Source: Spirulina sp. SIO3F2
Lineage (GTDB): Bacteria > Cyanobacteriota > Cyanobacteriia > Cyanobacteriales > Spirulinaceae
Assembly: GCA_010672165.1 (NCBI GenBank)
Contig: JAAHHN010000058.1
Location: forward strand, 1 to 32,772
Direction of reading: 5' to 3'
Length of the DNA stretch: 32,772 bases
Part shown: positions 1 through 8,952 of the stretch, in pieces
Layout: every line of letters begins with the position of its first letter
Numbering within the stretch: position 1 is the stretch's first letter
Translations under genes and position numbers: made by a program
Notes under the pieces: generated by a model
What the model saw: the letters and a program-made list of their open reading frames with translations, nothing else
Told to the model about the DNA's origin: nothing
The model's database searches: none

Positions 1-2
1 TG

Positions 3-2465
3 GACTACTATGAGCAAGGCTTTCGGGTTGCCCAAGCGCTTGATGATCGGCAGAGCGCGAACGAGTTTCTGAGAAGTATTGGGCAGTTGGGCTGGCAAGG
101 AGGACGACAGGAATTTCTAGAGACCCTGGCGTTTTTTCAGGCTAAGAGACCAGAGTTTCTTGCGGCTGGGGATCTTGGGAGCATTGCTGTGAGTGCTGAG
201 GCTATTTCTAGACGAGCAGACCAAGCGCTCCCAGAAGCTCGGATGTATCTCCAGCAGAGCCTAGAGATTATGCAATCGCAAGGTCAACCTGAACAGGTGG
301 CTCACATCTTAGAGCACCTTGGTCAACTGTTCCGCAATCAATCTCAGTTTGAGATGGCGGCTGCTGATTATCAAAAAGCCTTAGAGATTTATCAAAAGAC
401 TCAAAACCGAGAAAAAGAGCTAGATATTCTATTTCGCTTGGCTGAGATTTATGGTAATCGAGCTCATCAACTGGATGCCCAAAAAGCAATCGAATTCTAT
501 CAGCAAGCGCTACGTATTCATCAAGAGTATGATGTTGATTTAGGGAGTGAAGGACGTACACTAGGACATATTGCAAGGATCTACCAACAGCAAGAAAATT
601 TTGCTGAGGCACTCCGTTATTATCAGCGCCAGCTTGATGTTTATAAAGGGGATGCCAGTCAGACCGCAACAGTTTTGAGTAATATTGCTGAACTCTATGT
701 AACCCAAGGTGATGATGAGACGGCGATCGACTACTACTATCAATCGATTGAGCAACAGCAACAAAGTAATGACAGTTATCGATATCACTCGATTACTTAT
801 AAACTTGGCAAAATTGCTGAATTAGAGCTTAAACGTAACAACCTTAATGCAGTGCTCAATGCCTATAATGAGCACCTAGTTGCACTGCAAGCCCAAGGAG
901 ATGAGCAAGCGATCGCAGATTTTTTTGTGGGTTTAAGCAATGTTTATCTCCCCCAACACTCTGGTCAAGAGTCAGACCCTAACTTGCAAGCCCAACTCGA
1001 TCAATTTACTGAGGCGATGATCGATCTCTGTCAACGAGGTTTGGAGATTCTGGGCCCAGAGGGAGACTCACAAGTGCGCACCAGTCTACTCGGCAGACTC
1101 GGTAAAGCATACAGGCAACAGGAACAATATGAACTCGCCCTTGATGCCTATCAGCGCAAGCTGACCCTTCATGAAGAACTTGAACCTCAGGAAGAGTGGA
1201 ACACACAGTATTCAATTAGCACGACCCTCAGCAGTATTGCCCGAATCTATCAAGAGCAGGGAAATATTGAGAAGGCAATTGCCTATTACCAACAGCAAGT
1301 CGAGCACCAACGCCATAGTTCCTTATCACTATTCTTTGATCTGCTGAATACCTTAGATAATATTGGCAGAATTTATCGAGAGCAGGATGATTTTGAGATG
1401 GCGATCGCCATTTACCAAAACGAGCTAGAGTTTGCTAAGGCTCAAGAAACACAATCTCTGTATGCTGAACTCTTAGGCAGAATTGCGCGACTCTATCGTT
1501 CACTCAATAACAACGATCAGGCGCTAGACTACTTTCGGCAGCAGCTTGTGGTGCAACAAAATAATCAGCAGGATGAATACGGCTCCAGTCAGTCAGATAT
1601 CTTGCAAAATCTGGCAGATATTCATCTAGAAAAAGGTGATGCCATAACAGCTCTAGACTATCTACAAGCAGCAGTAAGAGTTTCACAGGAATTGGGTGAG
1701 CCTTATTATATGCTTCGGTCATTTGGGAGCCTGGGCTATTTTTATAGCCAACAAGGCCAATATTCTGAAGCGCTGAGTACCTATCAACAACAACTTGGCG
1801 TTGCCCAAGAATGGGGAGAACCGCGTTTTATCGCGGGAGCACTAAGCGCAATGGGTGGTGTTTACTATCAGCTTGAAAATCATGATCAGGCGATCGATCA
1901 CCATCAACAGGCGCTAAAAATTTATCAAGCGATTGACGATGAGTACTTTGCAGTTTTTACCTCTCGCGCACTGGGTGAAATCTATCAAGAGCAGGGTGAT
2001 TATCAACAGGCAATTCAATATTATGACTATGTTGTTATCAACCAAAAAAGCTTGTTTGATGGGTCTTTGTTTGATGTCTTATCTGCTTTAGGTTTTATCT
2101 ATCAAGAGCTGGCAGAATATGACCAAGCCTTCAGCTACTATCAGCAGGCCTATGACTTCGCCCAAGCAAAGGAATATGACAGGGGGCATGTTAGAAGTTT
2201 GGCTCAACTTGCTGGTTTGTTTGAAGCTCAAGGGGATTTTCCCAAAGCCATCAATCATTATCGTCAGGCCATCACCACCAACGAATCGATCCGTGCCCGT
2301 GCCGAGCAGGGGGCTGAAAACTCTGAGAATCAGGCGTCCGAAGAAAATCTGAATGAATGGTTTAGGGACATTTATCAAGACTTCGCCCACTTACTCAACC
2401 AGCAGGGACGCACTGAAGAAGCGAAGGCCGTTTTAGAGCTGTTAAGCATCCCCGAAATTGATTAG
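3..2465 (+). CDS. Large tetratricopeptide-repeat protein, 5' end outside window
   Basis: The reading frame is already open at base 3 (DYYEQGFRVAQAL...) with no stop upstream, so the true start lies outside the window; the internal TTG at 87 is not the start. About 820 residues are visible, made almost wholly of TPR units of 34-40 residues. Each carries the A-helix/B-helix signature, for example LGHIARIYQQQENFAEALRY and repeated AIxYYQQAL. I count roughly 17-18 units. The protein is very rich in Gln, Tyr and Glu, and has no catalytic motif, signal or membrane segment in the visible part. TPR arrays of this size are scaffolds for protein-protein contacts; in cyanobacteria they are often fused to CHAT or NB-ARC domains, but any such domain would have to lie upstream. 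The frame ends in TAG, 84 nt before the rhodanese gene. The TPR assignment is firm; the partner and role are unknown. Confidence 0.9.
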   Translation, partial: DYYEQGFRVAQALDDRQSANEFLRSIGQLGWQGGRQEFLETLAFFQAKRPEFLAAGDLGSIAVSAEAISRRADQALPEARMYLQQSLEIMQSQGQPEQVAHILEHLGQLFRNQSQFEMAAADYQKALEIYQKTQNREKELDILFRLAEIYGNRAHQLDAQKAIEFYQQALRIHQEYDVDLGSEGRTLGHIARIYQQQENFAEALRYYQRQLDVYKGDASQTATVLSNIAELYVTQGDDETAIDYYYQSIEQQQQSNDSYRYHSITYKLGKIAELELKRNNLNAVLNAYNEHLVALQAQGDEQAIADFFVGLSNVYLPQHSGQESDPNLQAQLDQFTEAMIDLCQRGLEILGPEGDSQVRTSLLGRLGKAYRQQEQYELALDAYQRKLTLHEELEPQEEWNTQYSISTTLSSIARIYQEQGNIEKAIAYYQQQVEHQRHSSLSLFFDLLNTLDNIGRIYREQDDFEMAIAIYQNELEFAKAQETQSLYAELLGRIARLYRSLNNNDQALDYFRQQLVVQQNNQQDEYGSSQSDILQNLADIHLEKGDAITALDYLQAAVRVSQELGEPYYMLRSFGSLGYFYSQQGQYSEALSTYQQQLGVAQEWGEPRFIAGALSAMGGVYYQLENHDQAIDHHQQALKIYQAIDDEYFAVFTSRALGEIYQEQGDYQQAIQYYDYVVINQKSLFDGSLFDVLSALGFIYQELAEYDQAFSYYQQAYDFAQAKEYDRGHVRSLAQLAGLFEAQGDFPKAINHYRQAITTNESIRARAEQGAENSENQASEENLNEWFRDIYQDFAHLLNQQGRTEEAKAVLELLSIPEID

Positions 2466-2549
2466 ATTGAATCGCGGCAACGATCCCCGATTTACGACTC
2501 AAGCATGAGCACGCTTTATAATCGCGGCAGTGTTTGTTGATAAAACCGA

Positions 2550-2903
2550 ATGGACTTTCATGCTGACCCCCTGCCCACCATCTCCGTCACCCAACTGGCA
2601 GCGCTGATGGCCGATCCCCCCCAAGATTTGCAACTGATTGATGTGCGCGAACCAGAAGAGGTGGCGATCGCAGCCATCCCCGGTTTTGAAGTCTTATCTT
2701 TGAGCCAATCCGCCCAATGGGCTGAGCATATTAGCCAACGCTTGAACCCAGCGGCTCCCACCTACGTCCTTTGTCATCATGGGATGCGATCGGCTCAAAT
2801 GTGTCAGTGGCTACGGAGCCAAGGCTTTGAGCATGTTACAAACATCAGCGGTGGGATTGAGGCGTATTCGATCGCCGTTGACGCAACAGTCCCCCGCTAC
2901 TGA
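2550..2903 (+). CDS. Single-domain rhodanese (sulfurtransferase-like) protein
   Basis: This is a 117-residue protein covering one rhodanese fold. It has the LIDVREPEE strand-turn near residues 29-37, the active-site loop CHHGMRS with the persulfide cysteine at C75, and the closing motif NISGGIEAYS. The CxxGxRS loop is of the six-residue GlpE/PspE type that handles sulfur rather than phosphate. Stand-alone rhodaneses move sulfane sulfur to acceptors such as cyanide, thioredoxin or molybdopterin/thiamine pathways. The substrate cannot be read from sequence. No signal peptide is seen, so it is cytosolic. It starts at ATG 2550 and ends 97 nt before hrcA on the same strand; co-transcription is possible but not shown. 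Confidence 0.88.
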   Translation: MDFHADPLPTISVTQLAALMADPPQDLQLIDVREPEEVAIAAIPGFEVLSLSQSAQWAEHISQRLNPAAPTYVLCHHGMRSAQMCQWLRSQGFEHVTNISGGIEAYSIAVDATVPRY

Positions 2904-3000
2904 TGGTGATGCTAAATTTTCATCAGGATGCTACGCTCAACATCACATCATAAAAACTTGTTTAAGATTTTGCTGCCTTTAGAAGCGCTCTTTAGTGACC

Positions 3001-4086
3001 ATGCCTCAACCCGTCTATCGCACCCTGAATGAACGCCAACAGCGGGTTCTCTGGGCCACCATCCGCCATTATGTCGCCACCGCCGAACCCGTGGGTTCGA
3101 AAACCTTGGCCCAGGAATATGACCTGCAAGTCAGTTCGGCGACGATTCGCAATGCGATGGGGAGTCTGGAAAAAGTTGGTCTACTCTACCAGCCCCACAC
3201 CTCCGCAGGGCGAATTCCTTCGGATTCAGGCTACCGGGTTTATGTGGATAAACTCATTACACCAGAGACAGAAATTGGTCAGCAGGCGGTTAACTGTTAT
3301 ACCCAAGAACTGGACTGGGCCAGCTCTCAACTAGAACACCTCTTGCAGCAAGCAACCCAGATTTTAGCCACGTTGAGCGGTTATATTGCCCTTGTGACAT
3401 TGCCCCAGAACCTCAATCAGGTGATTCGGCATTTGCATTTAGCAGCGGTGGGGCGATCGCAAATTATGCTCATCCTGGTCACGGATGCCTTTCAAGCCCA
3501 GTCCATCCGTCTGGATTTGCCGGAGTTGGAGATTTCAGAAACGGAGTTAGCTGAAGAGCTGCAATTGCTCTCTAATTTTTTGGACTACAAACTGCGGGGT
3601 CAGTCCCTCGCCAGCCTCAAGACTCTGGATTGGCGGGAACTCGATCAAGAGTTTCAGCGCTATGCCAGTGTCGTAAACCTAATCTTGGAAGAAATCTGGC
3701 AGTCTTGTCAGCCTCAAACTATTAGCCCGATTTTGATCCAAGGTGTCGCTGAGGCGCTGCGCCAGCCGGAATTTGCCGCGATTAACCAAGTTCAAACCCT
3801 CTTACAGTTACTGGAAAAGGAACAGGATAGCCTGTTTCCGCTGTTGTTCGATCGCGCTGATGCCTCTTCCGAACCCTCTCGCGTCATGGTGCGTATCGGG
3901 GCGGAGAACCCCATTGAACCCTTGACCAGTTGCGCGTTGGTGGCAGCAAATTATCATCAAGGCACAATGCCTATAGGGAGTGTAGGGTTGTTGGGGCCAA
4001 CGCGGATGCTCTATGAAAATGCGATCGCGATCGTTGAATCTACTGCTAATTATCTTTCAGGAGCATTGAGCGAGACCGTGGCTTAA
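3001..4086 (+). CDS. hrcA: Heat-inducible transcription repressor HrcA
   Basis: This 361-residue protein has the HrcA layout. The N-terminal winged-helix DNA-binding part contains the family signature EPVGSKTLAQEY...SSATIRNAMGSLEKVGLLYQ and PHTSAGRIPSDSGYRVYVD. A central and C-terminal dimerisation region ends with GSVGLLGPTRMLYENAIAIV. HrcA represses groESL-type chaperone operons by binding CIRCE inverted repeats and is kept active by GroEL. I saw no CIRCE element in this window, so its targets lie elsewhere. ATG 3001 is chosen over the in-frame GTG at 2995 because family members start just before the LxxRQ motif; neither start has a clear Shine-Dalgarno. The stop codon overlaps the stop of the convergent SPFH gene by 4 nt (shared TTAA). 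Confidence 0.95.
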   Translation: MPQPVYRTLNERQQRVLWATIRHYVATAEPVGSKTLAQEYDLQVSSATIRNAMGSLEKVGLLYQPHTSAGRIPSDSGYRVYVDKLITPETEIGQQAVNCYTQELDWASSQLEHLLQQATQILATLSGYIALVTLPQNLNQVIRHLHLAAVGRSQIMLILVTDAFQAQSIRLDLPELEISETELAEELQLLSNFLDYKLRGQSLASLKTLDWRELDQEFQRYASVVNLILEEIWQSCQPQTISPILIQGVAEALRQPEFAAINQVQTLLQLLEKEQDSLFPLLFDRADASSEPSRVMVRIGAENPIEPLTSCALVAANYHQGTMPIGSVGLLGPTRMLYENAIAIVESTANYLSGALSETVA

Positions 4087-5561
4087 TCGCTATCCTCCTG
4101 ACGCGAAAGCCAACCCTGCCCCAAACTCATAACGCTACTGAGGAAACTTAACAGCGATTTGGCTGCTGCATCCTGACCATCGGTGGTGATGATGGTGGTG
4201 TTTTGAGCGTCGGGTTTCGGGAGCCTCTCGGCTATTTGGGGCAGTTGAGCAATAAGTTGCGATCGCAAATATTCTTCCGAGAGTTGGTTGGCAATTTCCC
4301 GGCGCTGCTGCTCCAGGCGTAGCTCTTCAGTGGTGGTAGCGATCTGATGTTGATGGCGCAGGCTGGCCAGTTCTAGTTCTTGGGTTGTGGTGGCGTGTTG
4401 TTGCTCGGCCGCGATCGCATCGAGCTGCATCTGCTGTTGAACCTTGGCCATTTCAGCAGTAAGACGACGCTGTTCAAGAGCGAGTTCTTGGAGTTGCAAC
4501 TCCAAGTCAGCCTCATTGCGCACTTGGGCGGTGGCATTTTCCGCCGTAATCGCCTGCTGCTGAGCTGCCTGCTCCATCTGTTGACGGCGGGTTTTCTCGG
4601 CGGAATCTCGGTTGTAGCGATCGCGCTCTTGATTCGCCTGTAATTGCTCCAGCCGCGTTGCCACTTCCAGGTCAGCGGTCTCGCTGGTAAGTTTATGCTC
4701 TCGTTCTCGCGCACTAATCTCTTGGGCATTTTCAATCTCCGCCAAACGAGCTAGCTTTTGCCGTTCCGCCCGGAAAGGGGCTTGTAAGCTTTGCCAGAGT
4801 CGTGTGGAGCTAACAATCGCTTCTTTAATCTGCACCGTCACAATCTTGAGCCCCAGACCGCTAGCATTCGCCCCATCTTCTCGGCTGCCTTCGGCCACGG
4901 TGCGCAGGCGATAGGTCAGCTCTTCAATAATCGGCTGTTTATCACTCAGAATTTCGTCAATGCTCAGGGTCGCCACTTTGTCTTTAATCGCGGCTTCAGC
5001 TTGTTCCCGCAATTGCACATTGACAATCCCCATCGGGTCTTCCGGGTCAGAAAAATCGAGCTTCCAGTAGGCAGTTTCAAGATCATCAATAATCCATTGC
5101 ACATAGGCTTGTACCAAAATCCCCTGGCGCTCCTGGCAAATGCAGCGGGCATTGATCAAAATCGTTTGCACGGCGGAGGGAATCACCAAAAAGGCATCGG
5201 TGAGGGGATTAAATCGGAACGATGTACCCTTGCCCAAATGAATGGGTTTATCATGGCCCCGACGAGTATGTACCACATAGGCATTGGGAGGCACAATCAC
5301 GCTCTTCCACCACCAAAAGCCCACAATGCGATAGTCGATGGCGCGACCGCCTTGGTGCTGGGGTTGGATCTCTGCCTCAGGTATCACTCTAGCCCTTGCC
5401 TTGCCAAAATCTAAGTTTGGCATGGCCGGTGCAGGCGCACCAGCGGCGGCAGGTGGCAGAGACGATCGCTTGCGTTTGAGTTGGCGATCGACGGCAGCCT
5501 GTTCTTCGAGAACTTCTTGGAGATAGGTGTTTTCAACTTTGGGTTCCATTTTTTTAGCCAT
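4083..5561 (-). CDS. SPFH/band-7 domain protein with long coiled coil
   Basis: From ATG 5561 this is 492 residues. A proline/alanine-rich linker (about 25-60) precedes a band-7 (SPFH) domain at about 75-270 (IVPPNAYVVHTRRG, RQGILVQAYVQW, VQLREQAEAAIKDKVATLSI). Next comes a long Gln/Glu/Arg-rich coiled coil (about 275-450) and a short C-terminal tail with the segment SLLSFLSSVMSLGQGWLS. SPFH proteins oligomerise on membranes as scaffolds. This one lacks an obvious N-terminal membrane anchor, so it may bind membranes peripherally or stay soluble. The start is uncertain: in-frame ATG 5615 and TTG 5630 are also open and would add a short hydrophobic leader. It lies downstream of desA on the same strand with a gap of about 250 nt, and converges on hrcA with overlapping stops. 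Function unknown. Confidence 0.8.
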   Translation of the reverse strand: MAKKMEPKVENTYLQEVLEEQAAVDRQLKRKRSSLPPAAAGAPAPAMPNLDFGKARARVIPEAEIQPQHQGGRAIDYRIVGFWWWKSVIVPPNAYVVHTRRGHDKPIHLGKGTSFRFNPLTDAFLVIPSAVQTILINARCICQERQGILVQAYVQWIIDDLETAYWKLDFSDPEDPMGIVNVQLREQAEAAIKDKVATLSIDEILSDKQPIIEELTYRLRTVAEGSREDGANASGLGLKIVTVQIKEAIVSSTRLWQSLQAPFRAERQKLARLAEIENAQEISAREREHKLTSETADLEVATRLEQLQANQERDRYNRDSAEKTRRQQMEQAAQQQAITAENATAQVRNEADLELQLQELALEQRRLTAEMAKVQQQMQLDAIAAEQQHATTTQELELASLRHQHQIATTTEELRLEQQRREIANQLSEEYLRSQLIAQLPQIAERLPKPDAQNTTIITTDGQDAAAKSLLSFLSSVMSLGQGWLSRQEDSD

Positions 5562-5810
5562 GATTGCAGCGATGGGACAGGGACTAAAGCACTTAAGTAT
5601 TAGTCTGACTGCCATAACTGGGAGTGGCAAAATTGGCTCACCAAAATTTACACTTGACCCCTTTGACCTAAATTATTCACTAATGTAGGCAGGACTGTGG
5701 AATCACATTTCTATCCATCATCTCGTCTATCCGAGTTTGGTGGGTGGCTACAGCACCGCAGTTATCGACACCAGCCGCCACGTCAACCGTGTAAGGGGCA
5801 CATTTTGCAT

Positions 5811-6860
5811 TTAGCCCTTGGTGAGCTGAACATCGCGCCCAATGTCTCGTATGCTGCGATAGCGATCATCATAGACGTGACAGACACCAGTGATCTCCTG
5901 CATCAGCGACCAGGAAAAATCACGCTCGACCAAGTGTGGGCCCCAGTGTTCTTGCAGGGCAGCATGGGCATTACGCAGGTTGTACCAGGGAATGCCAGTG
6001 GAGATGTGGTGCGGAATGTGGACGTTGATATCGAAACAAAGCCACTCCACCCATTTGGGGTAATTACAATGAACGGTGCCGGTGAGTTGCGCGGCAGCTT
6101 CGTGCCAGTTCTCTGCGGGAACGAAGGGAATTTCGGTCAGAGTGTGGTGGACGATCGTGAAGGTACTCATCCAGAAGTGGTACACCAGCCAGGGCATCAC
6201 CCAGAATTTGAACAAACCAACGAGGCCGATGGTGGCGATGAGAGTGGGCAGGATGATTGCCATGGAAATGAGTGAGAACAACGCTGAAAAACGAATTTGT
6301 TCTCGCTGTTTACCTTCAAACTGGGTCCAATCGAAGTGTTCTTGAACCCAGTGGCCAATCGACCCCAGCCACCAGAAGCGGCCACGTACATGGGTGTAAA
6401 GGAACTGCTGCGTCGGGCTCTCCGCGAGAAACCCATCTGAGGTCATCGCGTCCCAGGCATTATCCACGCCCTGCTTGTTGGTGTGCTTGTGGTGATAGTT
6501 ATGCTGAATCCGCCAACCATGGAACGGGAAAAAGAGGGGCAGAAACATCAGATGACCGACGATATCGTTGATGCGATTGTCGTTGGAGAACGATCGATGA
6601 CCACAGTCATGGCCCAGAACGAAGGACCCCGTGAGGGCTGTACCCGCAAAAATCCAAGCAAGGGGCAACAGATACCAGGGCGAATAGGCAATAGCAAGAT
6701 AGCCCAGCGCTACGCAGGTGATATTGGCCGCGACGGCCAGCCATGCCTTGCGTGAATCTTTCTGAAAGACGGACTTGGGGAGAGTTTTCAAGATGTCTCT
6801 CAGTTGCAGGTCTGGATCAAGAGTGGGGCTCGCTCCGACTGCGGTAGGTGCAACGGTCAT
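5811..6860 (-). CDS. desA: Acyl-lipid delta-12 fatty acid desaturase DesA
   Basis: A 349-residue membrane desaturase with the three histidine boxes that hold the di-iron centre: HDCGH (84-88), HNYHH (120-124) and HIPHH (281-285). Hydrophobic stretches at about 40-80 and 210-235 fit the membrane topology. The N-terminal text (LQLRDILKTLP) and the segment MPWLVYHFWMSTFTIVHHT match cyanobacterial DesA, which puts the second double bond (delta-12) into oleoyl groups of membrane glycerolipids using ferredoxin. The close relatives DesB (omega-3) and CrtR (carotenoid hydroxylase) have different wording around box 1 and box 2. ATG 6860 starts MTVAPTAVG. A 12-bp inverted repeat lies 103-135 nt upstream and could act in its control. 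Cold induction is usual for the family but is not shown here. Confidence 0.9.
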   Translation of the reverse strand: MTVAPTAVGASPTLDPDLQLRDILKTLPKSVFQKDSRKAWLAVAANITCVALGYLAIAYSPWYLLPLAWIFAGTALTGSFVLGHDCGHRSFSNDNRINDIVGHLMFLPLFFPFHGWRIQHNYHHKHTNKQGVDNAWDAMTSDGFLAESPTQQFLYTHVRGRFWWLGSIGHWVQEHFDWTQFEGKQREQIRFSALFSLISMAIILPTLIATIGLVGLFKFWVMPWLVYHFWMSTFTIVHHTLTEIPFVPAENWHEAAAQLTGTVHCNYPKWVEWLCFDINVHIPHHISTGIPWYNLRNAHAALQEHWGPHLVERDFSWSLMQEITGVCHVYDDRYRSIRDIGRDVQLTKG

Positions 6861-6962
6861 AGGCTTAGGCTTAGAAATATATTGCGGTGAGGTTTGGGGG
6901 GACTCTGGGTCTGGGCGGTTGGGTTGAGATGGAGTCCGAAGGGCGATCGCTCATGAACTCAG

Positions 6963-6995
6963 CCATTCATCAATCAGTCGTTAATTGATGAATGG
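6963..6995. repeat. 12-bp perfect inverted repeat upstream of desA
   Basis: CCATTCATCAAT (6963-6974) and its exact complement ATTGATGAATGG (6984-6995) are separated by 9 nt. No T-run follows on either strand, so a terminator is unlikely. It sits between the divergent desA start (6860) and the Uma2 remnant (7100). It could be an operator or an mRNA leader hairpin; the role is inferred only from position. Confidence 0.6.
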
Positions 6996-7099
6996 AAGGT
7001 AAGCACTGCATAAAGTTTTGTAAACAGGGTAAAAACTCTAATAGTTATAGCACGCAGGTTTGACCCTCGCTCAACTTTTGGCCAGCTAGGGGTTGAGGT

Positions 7100-7465
7100 G
7101 TGGGCAATGTAGTCAAATTTTTTGCCTACCGAATGGAGCGGTACGAGCACCCGATGCCAGTTGGTTGGCTCGCTCAGGCCCAATGGGATGCGCTAACCCC
7201 TGAGCAACGCCAGAAATTCTTGCCCCTCTGTCCGGACTTTGCGATCGAGTTGCTCTCCCCAAGCGGCGACTTCAGCCAAACTCAAACCAAAATGCAAGAA
7301 TATTTGGAGAATGGGCTACGCTTGGGCTGGCTGATTAATCCCCGCGATCGTAGTGTTGAAATCTATCATCCAGGACAACCAGTAGAGCGAGTGGTCAATC
7401 CTACCAGTCTTAACGGTGAGGCGGTCTTGCCAAAGTTCACACTCGATTTAAGCAGAATTTGGTAG
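7100..7465 (+). pseudogene. 5'-truncated Uma2-family (DUF820) endonuclease fragment
   Basis: The 121-codon frame matches only the C-terminal two-thirds of a Uma2-family protein (normally about 185-200 residues): WLAQAQWDALTPEQRQKFLP, LCPDFAIELLSPSG, TKMQEYLENGLRLGWLINP and the end LPKFTLDLSRIW. The catalytic-type Glu (AIEL) and Lys (TKMQEY) of the PD-(D/E)XK fold are kept. The N-terminal helices and the usual SPDxSW strand are gone, and no matching sequence is found in any frame upstream. The only start available is GTG 7100, which adds about 20 residues of unrelated sequence. It is most likely a decayed member of a family that is very abundant in cyanobacteria. A 41-bp palindrome follows 67 nt after its stop. 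Confidence 0.75.
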
Positions 7466-7532
7466 CTTGTCCCCAAGATTGAGTTGAAGTTACAGCAAAA
7501 ATTAAACCATTTAGGATGTTTTTGCACTTCTG

Positions 7533-7573
7533 AAACACTGATAAGGTGGGCATTGCCCACCTTATCAGTGTTT
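7533..7573. repeat. 41-bp near-perfect palindrome (20-bp arms, 1-nt centre)
   Basis: Bases 7533-7552 and 7554-7573 are exact reverse complements around a single T at 7553; the core is GGTGGGCATTGCCCACC. A run of T follows the right arm and a run of A precedes the left arm, so it could end transcription in both directions. The GGTGGGCA/TGCCCACC core also resembles short palindromic repeats scattered between genes in many cyanobacteria (from memory, not searched). It sits between the Uma2 remnant and the pentapeptide gene. The long open frame of the latter runs back through it from GTG 7546, but this is not taken as coding. Confidence 0.8.
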
Positions 7574-7761
7574 TGCCAAGAAAACGATGCTTTGAGTCCA
7601 CCAGTTTACTTACATTTTTTTACAGAGCTTCGAGGATTCTCTGGCTAGAATTTAGCCATATGTCGAGTGTCAATGTCACAGGGGGTTATCTCAAAATCTC
7701 CTTTGCACAGTTGCTTGTTGACGCTACTATCCATATGCCCGTTACGGCTTACTCAGGAAAA

Positions 7762-8943
7762 ATGGAAAAAGACAATGATCCTCGTGAATTTTTTGTTAGT
7801 GATATTGTCAATGTTGTTATCACTAATCCAGATCGCGAACAACAATCCAGTCAAGAAGATAATAAACCAGTAGAAAAATCTAATTTCAATGTTGTTGTCA
7901 AAAATCCAGACTCAAAATCTGCGTTCTTTAAGTGGCTTGATGAAACCAAATTAGGTCAATTATATGATGATTTTGTTGGACTTAAAGGACTGCAATTTTT
8001 GAATACGCTCGCTGCGATCATGATTCCCGTTGTTCTCTGGCTTGCAAGTCAGTCATTCAACAAAGAATCTGCAAAAAATAGTTCTCAGTCAGCTGAAGAT
8101 CTTAATCATCAGCAAACGCTAGCCAACTACCTTGAATCTGTTCGAGACATTCAATATGGTTCCAATGCTTCATCAAAGTCACAATATAAAAAGCATAACT
8201 TAATTCGACAAATCACTTTGGTGACTTTAAGAGAGTTGACTGGAGATAACGTTCGCAAAGCTCGTGTTGCTTTATTCCTCGATGAGCTAAGTGTGACCAG
8301 TATCAAAGAAATTAATGCAATTAATGAAAACAATGAAGATTGTAAGCCAGAAAAATTCAAAAAATTTGAACCAGATGAAGACTCTGAAAAATTGGCCAAA
8401 GAATGTGAAGATAAAATCTTGGATTTCTATCGGAAAGGAGATTTGAAAGAAGCAAATTTTTCGGGTGCATTTTTTCGTGGGACAACCTTTAGAAAAGCCG
8501 ATTTGCGGGCTTCGGACTTTAGTAAAACGAATCTAGAAAAAGTTGACTTTGAATTCGGAGATCTGAGGAAAGCAAAGTTCTCAGAGGCATTTGCTAGTGG
8601 AATAATCTTCAAGAATGTTGATTTGGAGGGTGCTGATTTTCGCAACATGAAGTTAGAGAATGTCGAGTTTGAAGGAGCAGAACTCCGTGACGCCAGCTTT
8701 GAAAATTCATATCTTCGCTATGTCAATTTCATAGGCGCAAATGATGTGACTTGTGAGCAATTACAACAAGCTAACTTTACCGATGGTATTATTGTGGATG
8801 ATAAGTTAAATGAACACTGCAATCTGCCCAGTCCTGGGTTACTCTCGATCGCAAGATCTATGAAGGCTATAAGCCAAAAAGCTCTACCGCAGCTTCCCAA
8901 ATCCCCAAAAAATAGTACTCAAAAACCATGGCCGTTCCTATGA
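7762..8943 (+). CDS. Membrane-anchored pentapeptide-repeat protein
   Basis: A 393-residue protein. The N-terminal part carries two NVV-x-NPD motifs (about 17-25 and 46-53). A single hydrophobic segment at about 86-106 (LNTLAAIMIPVVLWLA) follows. A conserved-looking helical part (QQTLANYLESVRDI ... LIRQITLVTLRELTGDNVRK) resembles the linker of other cyanobacterial pentapeptide membrane proteins. A right-handed beta-helix of A(D/N)LxX repeats spans about 225-345 (LKEANFSGAFFRGTTFRKAD and onwards). ATG 7762 is chosen because AGGA lies a few bases upstream; ATG 7660 and ATG 7735 are in frame but have poorer leaders. The gene is AT-richer than its neighbours and converges with metH. No enzyme motif is visible; function unknown. 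Confidence 0.82.
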   Translation: MEKDNDPREFFVSDIVNVVITNPDREQQSSQEDNKPVEKSNFNVVVKNPDSKSAFFKWLDETKLGQLYDDFVGLKGLQFLNTLAAIMIPVVLWLASQSFNKESAKNSSQSAEDLNHQQTLANYLESVRDIQYGSNASSKSQYKKHNLIRQITLVTLRELTGDNVRKARVALFLDELSVTSIKEINAINENNEDCKPEKFKKFEPDEDSEKLAKECEDKILDFYRKGDLKEANFSGAFFRGTTFRKADLRASDFSKTNLEKVDFEFGDLRKAKFSEAFASGIIFKNVDLEGADFRNMKLENVEFEGAELRDASFENSYLRYVNFIGANDVTCEQLQQANFTDGIIVDDKLNEHCNLPSPGLLSIARSMKAISQKALPQLPKSPKNSTQKPWPFL

Positions 8944-8952
8944 GATGACGGA

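Noticed and set aside
5697-6275. 192-codon plus-strand frame
   Set aside because: It is the antisense shadow of desA, which has all three histidine boxes on the other strand.
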